Positions 1 through 6,363 of a stretch of 16,771 nt of DNA are shown here, one piece after another; positions within the stretch are counted from its first letter, which is position 1, and the number at the start of each line of letters is the position of its first letter. The notes below the pieces were generated by a model. It saw only the letters and a list, made by a program, of their open reading frames with translations, was not told where the DNA came from and did no database searches. This DNA is from UBA5500 sp023622465 (GTDB lineage Bacteria > Bacillota > UBA994 > UBA5500), in contig JAMNZE010000106.1 of assembly GCA_023622465.1 (NCBI GenBank), positions 1 through 16,771 of the forward strand, given 5' to 3'. The translations under genes and the position numbers were made by a program.

Positions 1-25
1 TTCCTAGTAGACGCAGCTGAAGCAA

Positions 26-91
26 GAAGGCAGTAGATACTGCCGGGAAAAGGAGCAAGCTCCCCAAGTCCTCGGCGTATCTACTGCCTTC
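26..91 (-). terminator. Long hairpin downstream of hydA, probable transcription terminator
   Basis: A perfect 15-bp inverted repeat (26-40 against 77-91) continues inward with GCCG/CGGC (42-45 against 73-76) after a one-base bulge. A small inner hairpin, GGAG/CTCC, occupies the apex. It lies just after the hydA stop codon and would close the hydrogenase operon. The tail on the minus strand is pyrimidine-rich (CTTCTTGCTTC) but not a clean U-run, so termination efficiency is uncertain. It could also be an RNA-stabilising 3' structure. Confidence 0.5.
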
Positions 92-106
92 CGGTACATT
101 CTTAAG

Positions 107-1867
107 TTACACTTTTTTGATAGAACGCGGGTATTTACCGCGGGCCGTATAATGGGTGTGCAACAATTGGTGGGCCCGCTCTCCACCCACTTCACCCAGA
201 TAGGTATCATAGAGCTCTTTCACTGCCGGGTTTTCGTGGGACTTACGCAGTGGCAGCTCCTTATCGGCTTGGTAAATTCCTTTAATGCGAGCTTCCCGCA
301 GAGCATCAAAATCATTGACATCGGCAGGACGGGGCTGGCCGCCACCGCTAATACAACCGCCAGGGCAGGCCATAATTTCAATGAAATGATACTCGCTATC
401 TCCCTGTTGAATCTTATCCAAGAGCTGACGAGCGTTAGCGAGGCCGTGGGCCACAGCCACTCGTAAATTGACCTCCATCCCGGGGATTGTAACCTCCGCC
501 TCCTTAATACCGTTTAATCCCCGCACCGCCTTCAAGTCCACGTTGGTTAAGGTTTCTCCACTAACCCATTCATAGGCCGTCCGTAAAGCCGCCTCCATAA
601 CTCCGCCGGTAGCACCGAAAATGACCCCCGCTCCGGTGGACAGTCCTAAGGGACTATCAAAATCGGAATCGGGCAGTTGGACAAAATCTATACCTGCCAT
701 CTTGATCATACGTGCCAATTCACGGGTGGTAAGCACTATATCGATGTCTGGCACACCGCTGGCACCTACCATCTCGGGACGTGTTCGCTCAAACTTCTTC
801 GCCGTGCACGGCATTACCGACACCATCACAATGTCTTCTGGGCTAATTCCTATCTTATCCGCATAATAGGTTTTCGCTAGAGCTCCGAGCATCTGCTGGG
901 GTGATTTGCAGGTGGAGAGATGGTCTAATAGATCGGGATAATAGTGTTCAATAAACTTAATCCACCCAGGGCTACAGGAAGTTATCATGGGGAGAGTGCC
1001 CCCTTGGGTAAGGCGTTCCACCAATTCGTTGGCCTCTTCCCAGATGGTCAAGTCGGCAGTAAAGTCGGTGTCGAAAACCGCCTTGAACCCCAACCGACGC
1101 AAAGCTGTCACCATTTTGCCGGTGGCGATGGTGCCCGGCGCATAACCAAACTCTTCACCTATGGCGACCCTCACCGCCGGCGCCGTCTGCACTATCACAT
1201 GCTTTGTTTTATCATTTAAGGCGTTAAAGACTTCCTCCGTATTATCCACTTCACTGAGGGCACCGGTGGGGCATACCATTACACACTGGCCACATAAAAC
1301 ACAGGCCACATCCTGCAGCTGACAGTCGGCCTCTGGAGCTACTATGGTATCAAAGCCCCGCTCTACCGCGCCCAAAACTCCTACGCCTTGCACCTGTTTA
1401 CAAACCGCAATACAGCGTCTACACAATACACATTTATTAGGATCTCGCACTATGGATACGGTGCTAAGATCCATCGGATAAGCATTCCTTTCACCCTCAA
1501 AACGCTGACCACGTATCCCCATTTCCTCTGCCAGCGATTGCAGCTCACACTGGCCATTACGATTACAAATTAGACAATCCTGCGGGTGGTCAGACAAGAG
1601 CAGTTCTAAATTGGTACGCCGCGCCTCTCGTACCTGCGGTGTGTTAGTATAAACCTCCATGCCTTCACGGGCTTCTAAGGTGCAAGCCGCCACCAAGCCA
1701 CGCAGCCCCTTTACTTCTACCAAACAAAGGCGGCAGGCTCCGATTTCATTATACTTTTGCATATAACACAAGGTAGGAATACAAATACCAGCCGCTTTAG
1801 CTGCTGCTAACACACTAGTCCCCTGGGGAACAGTAACGGCTACATTATCAATGGTTAACTTAATCAT
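107..1867 (-). CDS. hydA: [FeFe] hydrogenase catalytic subunit (HydA/HndD type)
   Basis: This 586-residue cytoplasmic [FeFe] hydrogenase should interconvert protons and H2 at an H-cluster. An N-terminal [2Fe-2S] domain has C34, C45, C48 and C62. A His-ligated [4Fe-4S] site follows (H94, C98, C101, C107), then two [4Fe-4S] sites (C146-C156 and C189-C199). The H-cluster domain has L1 TSCSPGW (296-302), L2 MPCTAKKFE (352-360) and L3 EIMACPGGC (497-505). The C-terminal small-subunit-like segment (about 530-580) is present. Proton-path residues matching CpI E279, E282 and S319 appear as E278, E281 and S318. Length and domain order match the CpI class. L1 is unusual: Ser299 stands where CpI has the cluster ligand C300. 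It is last in the operon, 26 bp after the NuoF-like gene. With that partner and the NuoE-like subunit it fits a bifurcating HydABC or NADP-reducing HndABCD enzyme; which cofactor is used cannot be read here. Confidence 0.95.
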   Translation of the reverse strand: MIKLTIDNVAVTVPQGTSVLAAAKAAGICIPTLCYMQKYNEIGACRLCLVEVKGLRGLVAACTLEAREGMEVYTNTPQVREARRTNLELLLSDHPQDCLICNRNGQCELQSLAEEMGIRGQRFEGERNAYPMDLSTVSIVRDPNKCVLCRRCIAVCKQVQGVGVLGAVERGFDTIVAPEADCQLQDVACVLCGQCVMVCPTGALSEVDNTEEVFNALNDKTKHVIVQTAPAVRVAIGEEFGYAPGTIATGKMVTALRRLGFKAVFDTDFTADLTIWEEANELVERLTQGGTLPMITSCSPGWIKFIEHYYPDLLDHLSTCKSPQQMLGALAKTYYADKIGISPEDIVMVSVMPCTAKKFERTRPEMVGASGVPDIDIVLTTRELARMIKMAGIDFVQLPDSDFDSPLGLSTGAGVIFGATGGVMEAALRTAYEWVSGETLTNVDLKAVRGLNGIKEAEVTIPGMEVNLRVAVAHGLANARQLLDKIQQGDSEYHFIEIMACPGGCISGGGQPRPADVNDFDALREARIKGIYQADKELPLRKSHENPAVKELYDTYLGEVGGERAHQLLHTHYTARGKYPRSIKKV

Positions 1868-1893
1868 CCTTCCGCTTCACTCTCCTTCCAGCC

Positions 1894-3687
1894 CTAGTGC
1901 TTGGTAATAGCATCAAAGGGGCATTTTTCCATGCAAATACCACACTTGATGCACTTTTCCCTATCAATCTGGTATGGTGACCTGGGTTGGCCAGAAACGG
2001 CTTCCACCGGACAAATGCGAGCACAAATGCCACACCCGCGGCAGCGTTCAGCTAGGATAACGTAAGTAATCAGCGCCTGACAAGCGCCGGCAGGACACTT
2101 CTTCTCTTTGATATGGGCTTCATATTCGGATCGGAAATAGCGCAAAGTGCTCAATACCGGGTTAGGGGCCGACTGCCCCAGGCCGCATAGGGAAGATTGC
2201 TTAATATTCAGGGCTAGTGCCTCGAGAGTCTCTATATCGCCTTCTTTACCTTCACCTCGGGTCAACCGATTTAAGATTTCCAACATACGCTTGGTACCTA
2301 TACGGCAAGGAGTACATTTACCGCAGGATTCATCCTGGGTAAAATCTAGGAAGAAACGAGCTATATCCACCATGCAGGTGTCTTCATCCATGATAATCAA
2401 TCCGCCCGAGCCCATCATGCTGCCTAAGCTGGCCAAACTATCATATTCCAGCGGCACATCCAGGTGCTCGGCTGTTAGACAACCGCCGGAAGGCCCACCG
2501 GTCTGAGCCGCTTTAAACTGTTTTCCACCGGGAATGCCACCACAAACATCATAAATAATTTCCCGTAGAGTAATGCCCATTGGCACTTCCACTAGGCCCG
2601 TGTTGTTGATCTTGCCGGCTACAGCGAATACCTTGGTTCCTTTACTTCTTTCCGTACCAAATTGGTTGAACCACTGGGCCCCATGCAAAATAATGGGCGG
2701 GATATTAGCAAGGGTTTCCACATTATTAATAAGAGTAGGTTTACCCCACAGGCCCATGTCACTAGGATAGGGCGGTTTCGGCCTTGGCTCCCCTCTACTG
2801 CCCTCGATGGAAGCTAATAGGGCCGTCTCTTCACCACAAACAAAGGCACCAGCACCAACGCGAATTTCCACGTCAAAATTGAAACCGGTACCAAAGATAT
2901 TTTCACCCAAGAGGTTATATTGGCGGGCTTGCTCAATAGCATGCTGCAGGTTGGCTACCGCTAACGGGTACTCAGCCCGTACGTAGATATAACCTTGCGA
3001 AGAACCGATTGCATAACCGGCTATAGCCATAGCTTCAATAATAGAATGGGGGTCGCCCTCCAGTATGCTGCGATCCATGAAGGCGCCCGGATCGCCTTCG
3101 TCCGCATTACAAACCACATATTTTTCATCGCCCGCTGCTTGGGCAGTAAAGCGCCACTTAAGACCGGTACTAAAGCCGGCTCCTCCTCGACCCCGCAAGC
3201 CCGATTCCACCAACTCGTCGATTACCTGCTCGGGGGTCATCTCCGCCAAAGCCTTGCCTAAAGCCGCATAGCCATCACGCGCTATATACTCCTCAATAAC
3301 GCAAGGATCGATTAGGCCCGTATTGCGCAAAGCAATTCGTGTTTGTCCCGCAAAGAAATCAATTTTACTATACTCGGGTATGGTTTTCTCGGTTAAAGGA
3401 TCGCGGTATAGTAATCGCGGCACGATTCTCCCCTTAAGCAAATGCTCATGGACGATCTCCTGAACGTCTTTGGGTCTCACCTTCTGATAAAAGGTGCCAT
3501 CAGGGTAAACAACTAGAACAGGACCAAGTTCGCAAGTACCGATGCAGCCGGTTTCTATCACTTTAATTTCTTCGCTAATCCCCGCTTTCGCAATCTCGTC
3601 AATCAAAGCTTGCTGCACCGCTTTACATCCCGATGAAATACACCCGGCGCCGCCGCAGACGAGAACTTGAGCCCGGTAATAAGCCAT
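1894..3687 (-). CDS. hydB: NuoF-like flavoprotein subunit of the bifurcating hydrogenase (HydB/HndC)
   Basis: This 597-residue diaphorase subunit binds FMN and NAD(P)H and passes electrons between nucleotide, ferredoxin and HydA. Residues 1-100 form a thioredoxin-like [2Fe-2S] domain (C11, C16, C48, C52). The NuoF core carries GRGGAGF (166-172), the CNADEGDPGAF segment (193-203), GAGAFVCGEETAL (278-290) and the [4Fe-4S] motif ESCGKCTPC (454-461) with C501. Two ferredoxin [4Fe-4S] clusters lie at the C-terminus (C549-C559 and C579-C589), after an extra Cys pair at 531 and 536. N-terminal plus C-terminal additions mark the HydB/HndC type rather than plain NuoF. I chose the ATG at 3687 because GGAGG lies 10 bases upstream and the protein then begins MAYYRAQVLVCGG as in the family. 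A start at 3732 would add 15 unlikely residues and overlap hndB. Confidence 0.95.
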   Translation of the reverse strand: MAYYRAQVLVCGGAGCISSGCKAVQQALIDEIAKAGISEEIKVIETGCIGTCELGPVLVVYPDGTFYQKVRPKDVQEIVHEHLLKGRIVPRLLYRDPLTEKTIPEYSKIDFFAGQTRIALRNTGLIDPCVIEEYIARDGYAALGKALAEMTPEQVIDELVESGLRGRGGAGFSTGLKWRFTAQAAGDEKYVVCNADEGDPGAFMDRSILEGDPHSIIEAMAIAGYAIGSSQGYIYVRAEYPLAVANLQHAIEQARQYNLLGENIFGTGFNFDVEIRVGAGAFVCGEETALLASIEGSRGEPRPKPPYPSDMGLWGKPTLINNVETLANIPPIILHGAQWFNQFGTERSKGTKVFAVAGKINNTGLVEVPMGITLREIIYDVCGGIPGGKQFKAAQTGGPSGGCLTAEHLDVPLEYDSLASLGSMMGSGGLIIMDEDTCMVDIARFFLDFTQDESCGKCTPCRIGTKRMLEILNRLTRGEGKEGDIETLEALALNIKQSSLCGLGQSAPNPVLSTLRYFRSEYEAHIKEKKCPAGACQALITYVILAERCRGCGICARICPVEAVSGQPRSPYQIDREKCIKCGICMEKCPFDAITKH

Positions 3688-3713
3688 TCGTCCAATACCT
3701 CCTTGTATCAAAC

Positions 3714-4073
3714 CTATCTCTCCACTACCCATTTCTCGATTACTCGCCCATTCACCACATGCTCGCCTATTATTTGACGAGCCCTTTCCTCATCTACTTG
3801 GCCATAGGTAACACGAGGCTGCCCCGGCAAGAACACATCCACCAAGGGCTCCTGGTCGCACAAGCCGGCGCAACCGGTCTGCGTAATAGCCACATCAAAT
3901 AGGTTCAATCGCTCTAGCTCTTGCATAATGGCTGCCAATGTTTCCCGAGCGCCGGCGGCGATACCGCAGGTCCCCATGCCGATGACGATGCGTATTTTTT
4001 CCCCACCTTCCCTCAGGTGCATCATTTGCCGAGCCGAATCTCTAAGTTTTCTGAGGTCTTCCAACGATTTCAC
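3714..4073 (-). CDS. hndB: HndB-like (2Fe-2S) thioredoxin-fold ferredoxin domain protein
   Basis: This 119-residue protein resembles HndB of NADP-reducing hydrogenases and the thioredoxin-like [2Fe-2S] domains of NuoE and HydB. The IGMGTCGIAAGAR region (31-43) and QTGCAGLCDQEP (65-76) are the recognisable parts. Only three cysteines are present (C36, C68, C72), whereas a standard cluster of this fold uses four. The fourth ligand is therefore missing, or the protein binds its cluster differently or has become structural. The start is GTG at 4073, with GGAGG 8 bases upstream inside the end of the preceding ATPase gene. It sits between the ATPase and the NuoF-like gene and is probably an accessory electron-transfer or assembly subunit. 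Confidence 0.85.
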   Translation of the reverse strand: MKSLEDLRKLRDSARQMMHLREGGEKIRIVIGMGTCGIAAGARETLAAIMQELERLNLFDVAITQTGCAGLCDQEPLVDVFLPGQPRVTYGQVDEERARQIIGEHVVNGRVIEKWVVER

Positions 4074-4076
4074 CCA

Positions 4077-4619
4077 TCACACCTCCAGTGATTTTTCTAA
4101 TTCCCGCACATACTCCCGAAACCAAGCCGCTATTTGCGGATGATCTAGTGGTATCCCGGCCAATTCCTGCCTCAACTCTTCACTGCATATGGTGAATTCC
4201 CGCTCACCGCGGCGATGTCGGTAGGTAAAACAACATTCTTCATTAAGGGCTATGATCGTCATCAAAGTCAACGACATGTCGCCTAAAGGAGCCCTATCTA
4301 AATGGTCATAGACAAATGTGGCTATTACTGTAGTGCCTTGGCCTAACTGGGAATGAAGCTGTAAGCTTCCATCAGCCCGTTCCGCCGCTGCCTGTAACAG
4401 GGGTAAGCCGAGGCCAACTTTACGTGTAGTCCTGGTGGTATAAAAGGGGTCTAGCGCTGCTTTACATTGTTCCTGAGACATGCCATGGCCATTGTCGCGG
4501 ACTATAAGGCGAAGCTGGTTGCAAGCTATGTCTTCATCGATTATGATTTCTATTCTTGTCGCCTGGGCCGTCAGTGAGTTCTGCACCAAATCCAACACAT
4601 GCAGTGATAAGTCTCGCAT
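4077..4619 (-). CDS. GHKL-type ATPase domain protein within the hydrogenase operon
   Basis: This 180-residue protein has a histidine-kinase-type ATPase (HATPase_c/GHKL) fold: N-box around VQNSL (12-16), G1 box DNGHGM (42-47), PFYTTR (58-63) and G2 box GLGLPLL (69-75). There is no sensor, transmembrane segment or obvious dimerisation/phosphoacceptor domain, although the H-V-L-D start resembles the end of one. The C-terminal third (about 105-180) matches nothing I recognise; it holds an adjacent Cys pair (129-130) near a basic patch. It starts 2 bp after the hydC stop and is followed by hndB, so it is made with the hydrogenase. A role in redox-linked signalling or in control of the enzyme is inferred from position only. 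The ATPase fold call is firm, the function unknown. Confidence 0.85.
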   Translation of the reverse strand: MRDLSLHVLDLVQNSLTAQATRIEIIIDEDIACNQLRLIVRDNGHGMSQEQCKAALDPFYTTRTTRKVGLGLPLLQAAAERADGSLQLHSQLGQGTTVIATFVYDHLDRAPLGDMSLTLMTIIALNEECCFTYRHRRGEREFTICSEELRQELAGIPLDHPQIAAWFREYVRELEKSLEV

Positions 4620-4621
4620 CG

Positions 4622-5113
4622 CTAATACCTAGCTAAAATCTCCTTTATTCTCTCTGGGGCCAGCCGGCCATAAACATCCTCGTCGATAGTCATAACCGGC
4701 GCCAACCCACAGGCCCCTATGCAACGGGTAATTTCTAAGGTGAATTTGCCATCGGCGGTAGTATCGTTCACTTTGATACCCAACTCCTTTTCCAACTCGG
4801 CCAAAACTGCTCCTGCCCCTCGTACATAACAAGCCGTACCAAGGCAGATGCCAATCTTATGCTTGCCCCGCGGCTTCAAAGAGAAGAGAGAATAAAAGGT
4901 GGCAACTCCGTAGACCTCACTTAATGGCACCCCTATTCCATCGGCAACCCGCCGTTGCACCTCCTCCGGCAAATAGCCAAATATTTCTTGAGCTTCATGC
5001 AGCAACGGCACTAAAGCTCCCTTCTTGTCCTGGTAGCGTTTGATTAGAGCGTCCAACTGTTCATAACGGGGGTCGCGCAACTGTTGACAAGTACAGCTTT
5101 GTTTGGTCTCCAT
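4622..5113 (-). CDS. hydC: NuoE-like [2Fe-2S] subunit of the bifurcating hydrogenase (HydC/HndA)
   Basis: This 163-residue protein is a full-length NuoE/HydC homologue and the small electron-transfer partner of the NuoF-like subunit. The N-terminal helical part (about 14-80) contains the family segment GVATFYSLFSLKPRG (69-83). The thioredoxin-like domain follows, with the cluster ligands C90, C95, C131 and C135 (CLGTAC and CIGAC). C7 and C9 near the N-terminus are extra. AGGAGG is 7 bases before the ATG, a strong ribosome binding site that fits the first gene of the catalytic operon. A Rex-like operator lies 33 bases upstream of the start. The following ATPase, hndB, hydB and hydA genes are packed with gaps of 26 bp or less, so the five are very likely co-transcribed. 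Confidence 0.95.
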   Translation of the reverse strand: METKQSCTCQQLRDPRYEQLDALIKRYQDKKGALVPLLHEAQEIFGYLPEEVQRRVADGIGVPLSEVYGVATFYSLFSLKPRGKHKIGICLGTACYVRGAGAVLAELEKELGIKVNDTTADGKFTLEITRCIGACGLAPVMTIDEDVYGRLAPERIKEILARY

Positions 5114-5146
5114 AATTGGGCCTCCTTTTCGAGAAATAATTTGTGA

Positions 5147-5164
5147 AAGTGAAATCGTTCACAT
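5147..5164. promoter_or_regulatory. Putative Rex (NADH/NAD+ sensor) operator upstream of hydC
   Basis: The 18-bp site contains the perfect dyad GTGAA-ATCG-TTCAC (5149-5162) followed by A. It matches the Rex consensus TTGTGAANNNNTTCACAA at the core and at one flanking base; the left TT and the last A are not kept. A further TTGTGAA half-site directly abuts it (5141-5147). It lies 33 bp before the hydC start codon, where binding would block transcription. Rex control of hydrogenase genes by the NADH/NAD+ ratio is known in Firmicutes. No rex gene is in the window and no clear -10/-35 pair was found here, so this is inference from the match. Confidence 0.6.
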
Positions 5165-5182
5165 TCTTTAAATAAGCCAATA

Positions 5183-5211
5183 GCCAAGACTACCCTTGAC
5201 GGGTGCTTGGC
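5183..5211 (-). terminator. Imperfect hairpin between the PHP gene and hydC, terminator-like
   Basis: GCCAAG (5183-5188) pairs with CTTGGC (5206-5211), and inside it CCC (5193-5195) pairs with GGG (5201-5203), with unequal internal loops. It lies between the regulatory-type genes and the catalytic operon, just before the Rex-like site. On the minus strand the tail is TATTGGCTTATTT, which is only moderately T-rich. It may partly terminate the upstream transcript or be a structured leader of the hydC operon. Confidence 0.35.
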
Positions 5212-5266
5212 CATTTATTTATACAAATACCTACTAATGACTATTCCATAGCCGGAAGAGTTTTCA

Positions 5267-6013
5267 CTAAAGATCAGATTTAAATGTCTTAACCAGCTGT
5301 TGCTCAGGTTTTTTCAACCAATGCCATATACTATCAACCGAATTCAAACTGGGGTGCAAATAGGTATGCCCCGGAGTTACCATCTGCTCTAAAGAATGGG
5401 CATCGGAGGCGGTGATTACTGCCCCATACTTGCCTCCCTGGGCCAATTCAGCCGCCCGCGACAAAGTTACCTCCACCGTCTGCACCGGCAGTCCGGGAGG
5501 GATAAATCCCAACTGGCCCAACAGTCCGAAAGCTGGTCGGTCTAAATGGGCAGGCAAGCAGCATGCTTCATATTTCTCTGCCAAGTACCAAATTTCCTCT
5601 ATTGATAAGGGAATTGATTGGTGCAAATAGGGCTTTTTTTCTCCTATAACTCTATCCTCTTCATCAAAAATAAGCTGCTGGCCGACACCCGCCTCGATAG
5701 TCAGTTGCTGATTTAATAGGGTAAGAATATGATTGCTAAAGTCCAGCAAAGGTTCAAGAGCGGCAAAATAGCATAGCAAATGCACCTCTTCTTTGCTCTG
5801 CACTTCGATGCCGGGAATGCAAATAATGCCCTTACGCCGGGCTAAATTATATACCGGTGCCACATTTTCGGCCGCATGATGATCGGTTACAGCAATCGCG
5901 TCCAGCCCTAGCACTTGTGCCATGTTGACTATATTATTGGGTGTCATTTCGGGTAAAGCACAGGGAGAAAGGGCACTATGGATGTGCAAGTCAATCTTTA
6001 ACCATCTACGCAT
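5267..6013 (-). CDS. PHP-domain metal-dependent hydrolase
   Basis: This 248-residue protein has the polymerase-and-histidinol-phosphatase (PHP) fold, a metal-dependent phosphoesterase family. Metal-binding motifs are visible in order: HIH (10-12), TDHH (43-46), E70, H78, PAHLDR (154-159) and SDAH (203-206). It is complete and soluble, with no signal peptide. Its substrate is unknown; relatives act on nucleotides or phosphorylated small molecules. The ATG at 6013 overlaps the end of the preceding DRTGG gene by 16 bp, so the two are translationally linked. Sitting next to a sensory-type hydrogenase, two DRTGG proteins and an ATPase, it may remove a phosphate or hydrolyse a nucleotide signal in that circuit. 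That role is inference from neighbours. Confidence 0.85.
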   Translation of the reverse strand: MRRWLKIDLHIHSALSPCALPEMTPNNIVNMAQVLGLDAIAVTDHHAAENVAPVYNLARRKGIICIPGIEVQSKEEVHLLCYFAALEPLLDFSNHILTLLNQQLTIEAGVGQQLIFDEEDRVIGEKKPYLHQSIPLSIEEIWYLAEKYEACCLPAHLDRPAFGLLGQLGFIPPGLPVQTVEVTLSRAAELAQGGKYGAVITASDAHSLEQMVTPGHTYLHPSLNSVDSIWHWLKKPEQQLVKTFKSDL

Positions 6014-6363
6014 GAGACCTGGTCGCCCCGAATGCCTAGTTGGTATAAACGACCAACAATGTCAAAGGCCGAAAGCCGGGTGGCTAAAACCGGAATAGAG
6101 GCTTCCCGCGCCCGCTGCAAAGTTGCCTCATCGGGCCTATTGCCGCCCACGATAATGACGGCGGCCAGGCTCAATAGCGAGGCAACGGCGATAACGTTGG
6201 GATGGCTCTGCAAGGTAACCCAAATAGCACCCTCCGACGCATTGCCGAGAACGTCGCTGAGCAAATCCGACACATACCCGCGAGTTATTTCTAAATCCTC
6301 CTGAGGTAGCGGTGTGAGCACCGTTAAATCCAGTTGACGCACCAATTGAGCAAGAGTCATCAT
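5998..6363 (-). CDS. DRTGG-domain protein (second copy)
   Basis: This 121-residue protein resembles the DRTGG domain, a small ligand- or partner-binding fold found alone in Clostridia and fused to phosphotransacetylase and CBS-domain proteins. Visible hallmarks are an N-terminal helical region (1-20), a variable stretch GYVSDLLSDVLG (29-40), the strand-helix unit around WVTLQSHPNVIAVASLL (48-64), then AAVIIVGGNRPDE (67-79) and ASIPVLAT (88-95). It shares this layout with the 118-residue protein at 8091-8447 although the residues differ. The start codon overlaps the stop of the preceding hydrogenase-like gene as ATGA, which points to coupled translation and perhaps a physical partnership. Biochemical function is unknown. 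Confidence 0.75.
   Translation of the reverse strand: MMTLAQLVRQLDLTVLTPLPQEDLEITRGYVSDLLSDVLGNASEGAIWVTLQSHPNVIAVASLLSLAAVIIVGGNRPDEATLQRAREASIPVLATRLSAFDIVGRLYQLGIRGDQVSCVDG

Noticed and set aside
152..466. Plus-strand open reading frames opposite hydA and the other genes
   Set aside because: They lie antisense to well-supported genes, show no recognisable domains and have no ribosome binding sites; they are shadows of the minus-strand coding sequence.
3688..3732. Upstream in-frame start adding 15 residues to the NuoF-like subunit
   Set aside because: It would overlap the end of hndB, has no good ribosome binding site, and the added residues do not resemble the family N-terminus; the ATG at 3687 has GGAGG upstream.
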